A stretch of DNA of 64,000 nucleotides from Ascidia mentula (GCA_947561715.1 OX387198.1:15004001-15068000); one strand, 5' to 3'; positions 38,303 to 50,973 are shown, counted from the stretch's first letter. The notes: generated by a model from the sequence alone, not told the origin. Numbers and translations: made by a program.

Positions 38303-41300
38303 TCATTCAACAATCTCAATCACTCTGCCACCTTCCTGTTCAGCACGGGGGTTGTATCTAACACTGAAATCAGACGAACGACTCCTTGATGTACGTAATG
38401 ATGTTATTTTGAAAACGAGCCACTTCTTCATCTTTGAAAGCTCTTCCAATGCTTTGGAGTAGAGCAAGGGGTTGAGGGCGCCGTTGATTGGAAGCAACAG
38501 ACATGAACTCAACACATAAGTGTCTCCTGGCATCTTCACTCCTCCCACACTCAAAAATCCCATTACACAAATTGGAATCCAGCAACAGAAGTCGGTCAAA
38601 ATCAACCTGGTGATTCTCTTCTGCATCTTGGAGCTGACATCCGTGCTTCTGGATTCTTTCATGCGGTTGCTTCGCTTGTAAATAAAAATATAAGCGAGCA
38701 CCATGTAGATAAACATGAGGAAGTTGATTGTGATGAGGAATGTTGAATATTCCCAAGCAAACTCATTGGTTGTTGCAAACAAACGTGGCATACAGACGCT
38801 TGTTTCACCATAATATCCAAACTCTCCCTTGATAGGGTTACGTGGAAAGGCGTTTTCAATAGTACGCTTAACATCGTACCAAGACTCTGGCTGTGATGTG
38901 GAAATTCTTTGTGCAAGTAACGACATGTTTTCTCTTGACACGAAATCTGTTTCATAAAAGTTATTTGGGAACCAAACATCAGTGGCAAAGTAATCAGAAA
39001 TTGCGTTGTGCAAAGGAATAGTTGCCAACAAGATAGCTAATGTCCAACAACACAATTCAGCAATCACAGTTTTAGTAACACTGACATTTCGCATGAGGAA
39101 AGGTTTGAAGGCCGATATCAGGCGAAATGTGGTCATAGCTGTCATAGTGAAAGCTGATGCTTCTGATGACGCAATTGCAAGTGCTCCAAGTCCGGAACAC
39201 AAGCTACTTGATCTCCATTCTTTATCAAACAAACAATAAGATCCAGAAAATCTAGTCGCTTGTGTTATGATTGCCAGTAGATAAACTCCCATGAGAAGAT
39301 CAGACACGCAGAGGTTAAGAACAAAAACGCTTGTATTAATAAACAAATTCTGATCTTTATTAACTTTAATCAAGTCACGTGTGGTTGTAACAAATACAAA
39401 CGAATTCCCTCCCAGTGCTAAGATGCCTGTCACCCAGAAGATACCTCGATAAACTGGGTTTGCGATCATTTCGTTGACGTCAGCAAATACGTTTCCATCC
39501 AAATTAACACATTCGTCACTTCCGTCTGTGCAGTCGTTAATTCCGTTCTGTACAAGTTTTCTTTCAACAGACAAAGGTTGTTCATTGGTGCAATAAAACC
39601 TGGTATGTTCACAACGACATATGCTTTCATCAGATGCGTCATCGCAGTCGATTATTCCGTCACAAACATGATTTCTATCGATGGATATTTTCCTTTTACT
39701 TCTGCAGTAGTAGCGGGTATTGTTACAAAGTTCTAGTAATTCGTCTGATTTATCGTCGCAATCAATTGTTCCATCACAGACTCTTTGTTTGTTCATGTTA
39801 ATATCTCCTTTGTTGAAACATTTAAACCTGTTCGGACACGAGCTTTCTCCAAAAAATCTAAAAATGTCATTGGCAGATCCATCACACCACATGGGATAGT
39901 ACAACCTTGCCAATAATATCCCCCCCCACATTCTAAAACTTCTAAATATGCTTTTCATATGTAAAACGCAAAATGATTCGTTGCTTAAATTATTTTCTGT
40001 GAAGATTTTGTCATCTGCTACACACTCACTTTGCAATGATGCGGTCTCAGTTAAACAGTATTTTGTGTTAGTTTGGTTGACACATTGTACACTTGTGTTA
40101 CACAGCACCTTATCTTGGTCCACACATGTAAAACTATTCTTACAATGCATTTGGTTCTGGGGACAATCTCCTCGTATATCGCGACACAATTTTTGATTTT
40201 CACACAAACATTCATCTGACATATCAAAGCAATCCACTACACCGTCACAAACTTGCTTGCTTGAAACTATCAGTTTTCTGTCCAAACACTGGAAACATCT
40301 AAACTGTCCATTGAAGAAACAAATATCAGAACTGTCAGAACATTGAGCCACTGAATCGTAAACGTTGGTTTGAGGTAAAACACAAACACCTTTTCTTGAT
40401 GATCCAGAACATTTAAACCCAAAGCCATGTTGAACTTCGTCACTATTGTCTTTGCAGTCATTATCAGCTTGCCCATCACAAAAATATTCTCTTGCAATAA
40501 GTTGTTGATTTTCGCAAAACATAAAGTTTTCACATTTTTTTCGCGATTTGCTGCATGTTGAAGTTGTACAAAGCACTTTATCAACTCCACAATTATTAAC
40601 ATCAGTAGCGCACGTTTTACTAACAACTTCATTACACGTATATGGATCAGTCGTATGAATGAGATTTCTGACTTCCTTTTCACTTGGACAAGTTACAGCA
40701 ACCACATGACAAGATTGACATGTGATGTTTAAAACTGAACAAACTTCGTCAGTTCCATCAACGCAATCTACGAAGTTATCATTTATCCAACTAAAAGGTA
40801 TACATCTACCGTCTGGTGAGCATTGGGTGTTATTTGGATTACATGGACATCTGGCGTAAGTACCAGAACAGTTGCAAGCATAATGTGTCTCATCACTTCC
40901 ATCAATACAGTCAGGTTTTCCGTCACACAGCAAAGGGCGGTCAATGCAATTTAAATCCTTTCCAATGCACTGTTTCAATCCAACACAAGCACATTCAAAC
41001 TTATCCGCTGGACATGTGCAGTTAACCTCATCACTCCAATCTCCACATTGATTGAGCCCATCGCATTGCTCAGATTTACTGATGCAACCAATCCCGAATG
41101 TAAGGCAGTTTTTAGTTTTGTAACACGGACACGTAAGCTTATCCGCTGGACATGTGCAGTTAACCTCATCACTCCAATCTCCGCATTGATTGAGCCCATC
41201 GCATTGCCCAGATTTCCTGATGCAACCAAGCCCAAATAGAGGGCAGTCTTTAGTTTTGTAACACGGACACTCAATCGTATCCGCAGGACATGTACAATTA

Positions 41301-41956
41301 AATTCATCACTAGCATCGTCGCAATCGATTTGTCCATCGCATATGTTATATTGACTTAAGCATCCTCCATACAGCCCAGTGCAGCTTTTAGTTTTGAGAC
41401 ACGGACACTCAAACTTATCCGCTGGACACGTGCAGTTCAATTCATCACTGGCGTCAGGACAATGGTAAACTCCATCGCATCGCCAATGTTCCAAATAACA
41501 ACGTCCAGGACAAGTCGTGTGAAAACAATCGCACTGGAAGCTACCATCAGGACAAACGTCAACCAACTCATCACTCCAATCTCCACAGTCGTTGTTAAAG
41601 TTGATCACATACCCCATCCCAACACATCCTGGTTGACCCAACCCACATTTTCCGATCTTGTGGCAAGCACATTCGAACATGGACGAGGGACAAGTGCAGT
41701 TGAGATCAAGAAATGGAGCTTCACAAACCGGTAGATTTTCATCTCCTGTTACAAGTCACAAGGTTCATATCGTACAAAATGATATAAGGTGTCATTTGTT
41801 ACAATTTTTTTATACATTCTCTATTTATGTTCAGGAGCTAATATTGTTAATTTCACACTTACTGATAATGGGAAGAGGAGCCAGACTTGCGTCCTCACCC
41901 GGACATTCACCTTCTGCCCATCCGATCAACACAAATATCAGCAATAACTTCAACAT
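38303..41956 (-). CDS. LDLa-rich seven-helix receptor, GPCR-A copy 1
   Basis: Two exons, 41863-41956 (signal peptide, MLKLLLIFVLIGWAEG) and 38303-41745 (the rest in one 3.4-kb exon), encode 1178 residues. Joining them in phase 1 extends the long frame past its first Met at residue 54. About 13 LDL-receptor class A modules fill roughly residues 50-780; they show C-D-x-x-SDE signatures such as CGDWSDE and CDDASDE. A rhodopsin-family seven-helix domain spans about 800-1130: TM1 IFWVTGILALGGNSF, TM2 LNLCVSDLLMG, TM6 LILTDFCCWIPICVMG, TM7 LLLPINGALNPLLYS. These are hallmarks of relaxin/LGR receptors. The usual E/DRY at TM3 is replaced by TFRLIS. No leucine-rich repeats are visible, unlike RXFP1/2 and snail GRL101. 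Plasma-membrane receptor; ligand unknown. Confidence 0.88.
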
Positions 41957-42345
41957 AATCTACAATTTTTATAACTCAGCTGCAGTTTATGGAGTATTAA
42001 GTTAAAATCGTTGTTCTCTTTGATGACATTATCAAAAAAAGTGTTTCATGCAGTGGTCAAACAGACTGAACTCGCAAGACATGAGTGGAAAAGTGAAGTT
42101 AAAGCTGAACCCTTTACTGCCCGCCTCAATCGAATGTGATAATATTACGGCTACTCACCTCTTTTAGATGCGATCCAACGAGTTGGGTCTCTTTTTTTCT
42201 GCATCGCACGGGAAATGACGAAGACGTGCGATCCAAAGCTAAATACAACGATTTACGTGCTCCATCATCACTGAATACTCGTTATTAAATTATGAAGTTG
42301 TCCTTTTAGTTGAAGTGTACCGCATTGTGCAACTTAAGCTGTAGT

Positions 42346-42526
42346 ATGTTTGCCGGTACCGAAACAGGCGACTGCAGATACGGCCAAGATGCTTTTAGTG
42401 GTTACGTTTTTCGGAAAAGACCTCCAAGAGTGCCTTCAGATCACTTAAAATTTAGCGATGTTTCCGGTTTAAAGTATCCATCTATGAAAGGAACAGTGTT
42501 TATGAAATTACTAAAGTTTTGTGAGA
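42346..42526 (+). CDS. Possible lone first exon of an unrecognised gene
   Basis: An open frame starts MFAGTETGDCRYGQDAF and ends at a strong donor (A then GTAAGTT). It has more coding-like composition than its flanks and includes FRKRPPRVPSDHL. No matching downstream exon could be assigned. The tandem repeats at 43.5-44.1 kb contain a candidate acceptor with a Ser/Glu-rich frame, but that link is speculative. It could be a relic of a gene broken by the block duplications. Confidence 0.3.
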
Positions 42527-43538
42527 GTAAGTTAATTCAAACCAAGTAACCGAATATACGAACCCAAAATCTGTCATCAAAACATGTGACAAAACTATCA
42601 TACGACACCCTTTTGCAAAATTTTTTCTTTGTTTTGTAACAATGGCAAGTGTAACATTTGGCGGTTTTGTAATAATTTTGAATCAAAACATCAACAGAAA
42701 ACAAAACAGCTGAACATAACCTGTGAGATTCCAATAACCTGAACCCACACGGTCTTAGTAGGAAGTGACGCTGCAACATTACAAGAAGTTGATCGGTAAT
42801 CTTCCCGTTGTATCTCTTTTTCATGTAAATCGTTCTATTCTCTCTCACCCCCACGTCACATAGGAAGTGACGAAGCATCGCGATCCGCGTTTTAGACCAG
42901 CATTGCAATACGCTGGTGATATATTTTAATAGCGAGTTGGAAATGTATTTATTAAACTTTGCCCTGTTGCAGTTGAAACCACTGCTGTATTCTTTACCTG
43001 TTTAACTAATCCAAGCATTCCACAAAGAAGCTGCATTACCAAATGATGTCCATTTTGAATTAAAAATGGAGGGGGTCTCTGTTCGGGGCGACGTTACTTT
43101 CAATAGTTTATCACTGTAGCAGACTTACGATTGCCAGTTAGTTTTGATGCAACAACAAACTTCAATCAAGATGTGACCCAAAGTAAATAAGGGCCACGCA
43201 TGGAAACAGCAGAAGCAACTTGTCTAACACAACAAAATATTTACAATTGTTTTTATTTGTGTGGTTTTAAAAGAAATCTTTCCGACCGATGACGTTTAAC
43301 TTAATCTAACCCACCAGTGTAAAGGTCACCTTGAAAGTTTAAACATTCGTTGAATTAGGGTCAAAACACATATTTTAATATAAATTTTGTAGGTGGCGCC
43401 GTTTAGAGAGTGGGTTTATTTTATGCAGATTAATTCATCTTTTCCCAAGAAACTGCAACGTAAACGAACTAAACATGTAGTAGTAAAATGGCACGGGAAC
43501 CGGTAAACCCATAGAAGCCCATTTGATGGCGATTTTCT

Positions 43539-44118
43539 AAATCATATTCTGATGTAGATATCGAATCGTCCTCGGTCGAACCGGGAAGTGATGAGTTGCA
43601 ACAAAAACGTCAACTCGGTTCATCCAGATCTGATTAAGTCAATTGTAATAAGCGCTATGTGTATATGAAGCTACACAATTCCATGTAAAAAGCAGCCTTC
43701 ACGAACTCAAATGCCTTTATCAAAAATTATTTTTTCCAAATCATATTCTGATGTAGAATCGTCCTCAGTCGAACCGGGAAGTGATGAGTTGCAACAAAAA
43801 CGTCAACTCGGTTCATCCAGTTCTGGCAAAGTCAATTGTAATAAGCGCTATGTTTATATGAAGCTACACAATTCCATGTATAAAGCAGCCTTCACGAACT
43901 CAAATACCTTTATCAAAAATTCTTTTTTCCAAATCATATTCTGATGTAGAATCGTCCTCAGTCGAACCGGGAAGTGATGAATTGCAACAAAAACGTCAAC
44001 TCGGTTTATCCAGTTCTGACTAAGTCAATTGTAATAAGCGCTATGTGTATATGAAGCTACACAATTCCAAGTATAAAGCAACCTTCACGAACTCAAATGC
44101 CTTTATCAAAAATTCCAA
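43539..44118 (+). repeat. Threefold tandem repeat, unit about 190-199 bp
   Basis: Three successive copies begin AAATCATATTCTGATGTAGA at about 43539, 43738 and 43931. Units are about 199, 193 and 188 bases and differ at only a few positions. The middle copy has an open frame (43711-43944) that includes SSVEPGSDELQQKRQLGSSS. In the outer copies that frame is interrupted. The repeat lies between GPCR-A1 and T-box copy 2 and is absent from the other units. Confidence 0.75.
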
Positions 44119-44734
44119 TGATTGGCCTACGTTGACGTCATACGGACGCAGTTGAATTGATAATATTGCATATGACTAAAAAAAAATGAGGGCGTAACCA
44201 TTAATTTCCTGACAATGGTAACATACCCAGTATTTAATTCCTAAACAAGATTTCAGCACGCGACTTCAAACATATCTCTTTGTTATCACAAACCCTCCTG
44301 TGTGGTTTTAGTGGAGTGTCAGAAATAAAACCAAATATTGTGTGCGATTAAGATTTCCTACTTGTTTGTGAAGTAAGGCAATATGTTAATATAAATATGA
44401 CGAATTCAATTTGCTTGTATTCGCATTCAAGAAGATAATTGAAAAGGTTATTCGTACAATTTTAATTGAACAACTCGGTTTAGAAAAGTTTTTTTTTAAC
44501 CACTAAAATAACCCATTTTGTTTTTAAAAATACGTGAATTTCTTGTCTCTGTGCTTTCCATGAGAAGGATAAACTGACAAAATAAGATACCAATATTTTT
44601 ACAACACCAAAAATATTGCCTTTCTCCAGTACCTTTGAGAGCTTCCTGTTGCCATAACTTAAGTCTAAGAAATAAGCCTCAAAAATTACTTACACTATAA
44701 TATTATATTTTCAAAATTTTATACAACGACAATA

Positions 44735-46609
44735 TCACGATGCGTACTGGTTATAAAGCGGTTCACTACATAACGGAATGGAAGGTGGAAAATTAATATG
44801 ATCAAAACATTCGGTGGAATAAGACACAGGCGAAAACGAATTTATTTGATTATGGTGGGAGGATTGCTCAGTATTGACGGTGTCAGTGTAATCAGTTGCT
44901 GCTGGCATAGGGAAATTAAAAGCAAAGTTTTCCGCGTCGATGTTGCAAGATTGTGGCGAAAGACTTTGTGGCGGAGAAAGTGGGTTAATGTTGGGTGAAG
45001 GAATATTATTCGTGTATCCTTGATATTCATCCGCGTTGCTGTAAGGTGAAATATTTGCGTATTCGAAAACTTGTTGCTCGGTAACAGGGGAAAAGCAGGA
45101 CGGGTCGGTAACAAGCGCTGATCCAGTGTGGTTATAAGAAACTGGATGAGGGAGAGTATATTGCTCCGTAGCTGAGTGCGGCGATACTGAATAGTTAGAC
45201 GAAACAGGATGAGAGGAAGCATATTGTCCGGTTGGTGAATGGAAGAAGTTGTGTTGGTTCGTTGTTTGAGGAGAAACGTTTGGTTGGAAACTCGAATACC
45301 CAGAGTAAGTTGAAGTGAAATTGTTTTGTTGAGGAACTCCAAATTTTAATCGTTTGTTGGCCATCTCTGTGACGCCACAACCAGTATATTCTAAAACATC
45401 GCCAGAGAAACGTCTCGCACTTTTAGTTTTGCCTCCATCGCACCGAAATCCTCTTGCAAATGGATTGTTGGCGATTTTCAATTTGGTCACCTTTAACACA
45501 AAAAATCCCATTTTTATTATTTGCGAAAAGTACAACAACTTGAAATATAAAGAATATATGGTTTTCAAAGTTATCTTAAAATAATTGAATTTCTCTCACC
45601 TCATGGTTTTGATAAGCTGTCACGGTGAAGAAGTTCGTTTGTGCAAAGGCAAATGTTGACATCGGTTCATGTTTTATATTACTGACGTCATCGGTTCGAA
45701 CGATGTGGACGCGAAGTTGATAACGATGCATGGAGTGAACGTTGAACTAAAAATGTCGTTCATTAAATTCGGGCAGCCTTTTTGGTGTGATTTATTAAGT
45801 TCAGTAAACTAGTAAGTAATAATTACCTTTTCTGTTCCTGAGTGGGCGAAAGAGTTGGTGAGCTTGACTTTGTGAAAAGAAAGGATTTCATTCATCAGCT
45901 TTCGGCCGGTAGAGGGCGACTTTGGGTGAATATAAAACTTTTGGGGAATTTTTGGTTCTCCGCGACCAGAAACAATCCATTCACCATTCTGTGAAATATG
46001 GAAATCAAACGTTTAAATTTTGTACAACAAAAAGCATAGAAATGACACGATGTGGGTGCGAAGGAATGAATATGCTACTTTTTTAAGAAAATGGTAAACG
46101 TATATTAATTACCTGAAACTTGTATCTGTGTTCGTCGATGTTAACGACATCCATCAGAACACAATATTGTGCGTCTGGATTCAACCCAGAAAACTTCACC
46201 CGATATCCTGGAAATATCCGTCTGAAAAAACAACAAAGTTCACGTAAATAAATTGCATTGGTTTGTGAAACACTTAGATATTGAACTCTTCTAGAGCAAA
46301 ATTACTATAGCGACGGTAAGATTCTGTGCGCAGTGTTTACCTTCCAGGTTTGGTGACGATCATTTCAGTTTGCGCCGAAGAAAATTGTTTCCAAACACCG
46401 ATATCTTGTAGATGAGCTTCCGCGTTCGAATCAATCGGCGAACGAATGACTTGCGAATATTTCTCAGGGTTCGAACGAACTTGAATTATTTCAGTCTTTC
46501 CCTGGTGGTACGGATCTTCAACTTGTGGCACATGCTGGCAATCCATGCCTGCCTGCAACCACGGAGAAACGCATGAAGGAAAATAGTTGGTCATTGCTTG
46601 AGTTGCCAT
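44735..46609 (-). CDS. Tbx6-r: T-box transcription factor, ascidian Tbx6 type (copy 2)
   Basis: Five exons: 46341-46609, 46113-46221, 45827-45988, 45600-45746 and 44735-45490. They encode 480 residues. The first four exons have exactly the lengths of copy 1 (269, 109, 162 and 147 bases), and the T-box domain (about residues 64-248) is nearly the same. The C-terminal exon is clearly diverged: it keeps the ANKRLK and QQNNFTS segment after the T-box, then changes to a different Ser/Pro/Asn-rich tail ending EPLYNQYAS. It has internal HPVS-x-N-Y-type repeats. The N-terminal exon also differs in its middle ([14 protein letters not shown]). Part of the T-box pair that probably acts in muscle specification. 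Divergent tails could give the pair different partners; this is inference. Confidence 0.88.
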
Positions 46610-47134
46610 GTTACCTGTTTGCTTGTAAGTGACAAATGATGACTCGTTGATCGCGTGTCACTCGTTTTATTCGCTCTTGCGCCGTCGGTGGGCTGCGCAA
46701 TCATTGCGGGGAGTAAATTAGACAGGATAACAACTGTTTCAAGACGGCGCGCTGTTTCAAACTTCCTACCGAGTCGACTGGAGCGCGTGTCTGTCGCTTA
46801 TCTGTTACCTAATTATACAAGAATATCTGTAACTTTGTTTGTTTGTTTGTTTTGCCCAATGCAGCAGTTGACTTCGTTCACAGCCCACACAGCAAATTTA
46901 TATATTTGACCGTGTTGGATTAACTCTAATATGTTAGTATTTAAGTGGCTATCATTTTCATCATTTGACAAAAATTAACGAAAAAAATGTCACAAAACCT
47001 CCATCACATAATGCAAACAAGTGTTAGATGTAATAGTCGCGCCCAAGCAACCAAGGAGTTAAATGCTATATTTATATATGATTTTAAACAAACACAATAT
47101 GTACGTACATTATATATAACAGAGGGAACAAGGA

Positions 47135-47426
47135 AGATCTGCTGGAGCTTTTCCTTCCTGCATATGTTTTCAATCCGAGCGGTTAATGTCATGTTCAGTT
47201 TTGCTCAATTTCTCCCATTGTTTCCAGTGGCGCGGGCGGCCGGCCCTGCAGTCTACCACGAGGGGCACGGGTCGTGCTGTGCCTTCGACTTGAACCTATT
47301 CGCGATAAGAGATCGCGTGCTGGGAATGCACCGCGACCGCCCCTGAACTTCGGGTCTTCAAACATTATCAAACGGTCTTTGCGTAACTACGCTCCCCATT
47401 ATGTTTCGATGAGCTTTCCGTCCGCC
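47135..47426. repeat. GC-rich module, copy 3 of 4
   Basis: Equivalent of 31099-31390 in unit 2. Here the CGCGAT-AAGAG-ATCGCG hairpin is perfect, unlike its partner in unit 1. Confidence 0.6.
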
Positions 47427-47851
47427 GGTATGTTTGTTTGCTTTGTTAATGAAATTCGTTTGTTTGTTTGAAAACGTCAACTTGGAAAAATAGATTTTTT
47501 TGAAATTAAATTGTTAAACCATATAACACTTTCAACATTTTTGCATCAGTTTGCGAGATTTTGTGTAAAAACCACAGTTTGCTGAAAATATCATGCGCTG
47601 TCAAAACAGACTGTAGTAAATAGTGTTTCTAAAAAAATTGCGATTGTAACACCTTGACGTTGCGTGTTCTTACTGCCTTGATGTAACAGCAGTTGTCTTC
47701 ACTTGTACAACCCGCTGAGATTTTTGAACTTTCGTTGAAAACAAATTACAGACAACTTTTGCCACTGTCAAATTTAAATTTTTGCATATGGGGAATTTCA
47801 AACCCCTTCCCTTTCCAACAGTTTGAAGAAACGTCATGAATAGACGCAAGG

Positions 47852-47859
47852 TGACGTCA
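47852..47859. promoter_or_regulatory. CRE palindrome TGACGTCA
   Basis: A perfect CREB/ATF consensus upstream of T-box copy 2, at the same relative position as 31820-31827. Confidence 0.4.
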
Positions 47860-48641
47860 CAGAGGGAAGTTTGTCAGATAATAAATCTGCGGGTTTGTTT
47901 CCTTCCTACATATGGTGGTGCCGGTTGGTTGCCGAAAATAATTTCCTCGCTCAAAAGACGTCCATTTTTGCAACCAAAAATCATTAAATATATTCTTTGT
48001 GTTTGTTAAAAGCAAAATACACCCACAGAAATCTTCATAGAACCAACAATTTACAGGAAAACATGTTATGTTTCCAAACTATGATTGGCTGTTTTTTTTC
48101 CACCATATGCAAAAAGGATTGCCGAGTAATTGCAGACAATATACCGCATATAATTTAATATCATTGCAACAGTTGATGTGAAAAATCAGCGCCAATATTC
48201 GTGGTTATGGCAAGAGAACGAACTTTCAAACAAACTTTTTGGAAGTTTATAGCGTTTTACCACATTTAAATACCTGTTTTCTTGCCTCATTAGTACGTGC
48301 CCGTGACCCCTGAACAATACTTTTTGAAAGGCAAATTTCAAACATATTTAATATATTTAATATAAAGGCAACGAAGAGTGCATAAAATATTTTGAAAAAA
48401 TGTAAATTTGATATAAAAGACACGAAAATTTATTGATTAAACTTGGGCGAAAAATGCAGTTCATTAACCATGTTGGAATATTTTTAATAGGAGGGTATTT
48501 TTGTTCCTATAATTTTCATTTGACAAATGTTTAAATTTAAGTCATTAACGAAAAAAGTCACAAAACTTAAGTCAACAAAGCGTTACATGGTATAACATTT
48601 CCTTTTCGAAATTTGAACAAACTCAAAATCTATTTGCTGTA

Positions 48642-48649
48642 TGACGTCA
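48642..48649. promoter_or_regulatory. CRE palindrome TGACGTCA
   Basis: A perfect CREB/ATF consensus upstream of T-box copy 2, at the same relative position as 32615-32622. Confidence 0.4.
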
Positions 48650-48690
48650 GAGATATTTTGGTATTGTTGCGTCACAGACACGTGGACAGG

Positions 48691-48980
48691 AAATATCCGC
48701 TGGAGTTTTTCCATCCTCCATATGTTTTCAATCCAAGCGGTCAATGTCATGTTCAGTTTTCATCAATCTCTTCTTTCGTTTCCCGCTGCGCGCGCGACCC
48801 TGCAGTCTAGAACGAGGGACACGCGTCGTGCTGCGCCTTCGACTTGAACCTGTTCGCGATAAGAGATCGCGTGCTGGGAATGCACCGCGACCGCCCCTGA
48901 ACTTCGGGTCTTCAAACATTATCAAACGGTCTTTACGTAACTACGCTCCTCATTATATTTCGATAAGCTTTCCGTCCGCC
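48691..48980. repeat. GC-rich module, copy 4 of 4
   Basis: Equivalent of 32664-32953 in unit 2, with only a few differences. A minus-strand Arg-rich open frame (48728-48925, starts MIMFEDPKFRGGRGAFPARD) is kept as in unit 1. Confidence 0.6.
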
Positions 48981-50544
48981 TTTTTGTCCGTTCGTTTATT
49001 TGAAAACTCCAACTTGGAAAATTGAGTTTACTGAATTTAAAAACATTCTTGACATACAATTAAAGCAGAAAACTTTCTAATTTGAAAATTATGTTGTTTT
49101 AAATAATGTTTTTTTGTGTATTATTAAAAAAATTTCACATTTATTGCTTTAGTTAGTGCAACTTGTTTACCGCATTTAATTAACACTTACATTTTTGTTT
49201 GCGGTAGCAACACCTCTACGTCGCTTGTTCTTATTGCTTTGATATAACAGCAGTTGTCTTCACTTGTTCCTGTAGGTTTAAATCCGCACCTCATAGGCAG
49301 CAATTAAACATATCCACATATTGCCGCACTATTATAAGGATTTTACGCATTTTACCTTTTGCATTTCTGACATTTAAAATTTACTAATACATACATTCAT
49401 TTTGGTCTTTATGTGACTGAATTCGTTATCATTGCACATATTTATTACCTTTCGTTATGATTTTGCCGTGATTACGTCTACTTATATTGTACATATTTGT
49501 TGACGCAGCAGCTCTCATTGATCAATTAAGATGTAATCGTACAAGATATCGTACAATATATTGTGTATATTTGATTGAATCCGGTGTTGTCATATCTAAG
49601 ACGCAACCAGCAATAACTTAAAATACATGAGTTTTTTCCAACTAATTTTGAAAGACAAGCAATGATAATTATGCTTAGCAGAGTTACCTGTGAGTTGTTG
49701 CTTTTTAAACCAAACCCATTCAAGGCCGAAAACCTATTCATTAACAATGTATCCTATAGGAAATTTACTCGGTTTTGACGGAATAAAATCCTTTTAATAC
49801 CCTGCGACGATGTCGGATTAGCAGATAATATTATGAAAGTTAATGAAGAATATTCACAGGATCAGCAAATTGTTTTGGTCTGGCGCGAATTAAAAGTTCA
49901 TGTTGTGAAGTAACTGTGTTGATTTCGTGATGATTTCATGATTTAGTTGATATGTTTCACTTACAGGATTCAGTTAAAAATGTAATCGTGCAAGATATTG
50001 TGTATATTTAACTATAAATCAATCGCTTTCAATATCAATGGACATATGTTTAACTAAACGCAGGCTGATAAAAACCATCCAAATTATTTGACGGCGATCG
50101 GACCTCAAGCCATATATATCAACCATTTAATTGGTCACCAATAAAAAACATCCAGGCATAATAAAACGTCGTTTTGTAAAACGAATGCATATATGTACCT
50201 CAGTTCTCATAATTTAGTAGAAAAAACATAGTCCTCATGTATCTTAATTATTGGTATATTCTGAATTCTGTGTTTTTTTAATCCCCGGGACATTTATAAC
50301 TGGCATTTCCTTTATCGTTTCTAGTCCACGTCTGATCAACATCCTGGTAAATCAAGACGTCGTCGTGTTAAAAGAATTAATACATTCACCATAAGTTGCC
50401 AATCATCATAAATTTCCGAATTACACTCATATACATTTCACCAACACAGAAGCCTCTGCTGCTTTCCGATCAAGATGATATACAGTTTAGCTAAGAATTT
50501 ATTTATACAAATAGTGAAATAAACACAAAACTTCATGCAAACTG

Positions 50545-50973
50545 ATGGATTCAAACTTATGGAGGCGAAATTCAAGTAAACAAAAACCAACTCTAACAGA
50601 TGATGAATGGATTCAGATTCCTCAACAACCTCATCAAGTATGGTTGGAACTTGTACCTCGTTTCATAATTCAAAAGTTCAAAAATACACAAACTTTTACC
50701 CTCTCAACGTGTTTATTGATAACAACAACAAGTGGAACAAAATATTCACTGTTGCAGAAAGCAAAACAATTATCAGCATGTACAAAATTTAACATTGAGT
50801 TTTATAAACAGCATTATTACTCCAACCAATTACTGACAATAAGAAGTTACTTCAATGAAATAATAAAAGGCCCTTCAGGGGTAATAGTATTTATAAATAC
50901 CAACGTTTCGTCTGAAAGAGCCTTTATGTATCGACAATATGCTTGCATCAGTACAATAAGTTTACGCATTTGA
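50545..50973 (+). other. 142-codon open frame in T-box copy 2 upstream DNA
   Basis: It starts MDSNLWRRNSSKQKPTLTDD and has no recognised domain. The unit 1 counterpart (34525) stops after 66 codons. It lies in DNA with near-identity that includes plainly non-coding sequence, so openness is weak evidence. A possible splice donor lies after the QQPHQ codons, so only the first 30 or so codons might be coding. Confidence 0.2.

Larger units (their letters stand above)
41957..44734. other. Spacer between GPCR-A1 and T-box copy 2
   Basis: The first 340 bases are the GPCR-A promoter side and recur at about 55792-56140 and 63396-63750. The rest is unique to unit 1. It holds a possible plus-strand coding exon (42346-42526) and a threefold tandem repeat (43539-44118), both listed separately. 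Nothing else was recognised. Confidence 0.5.
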
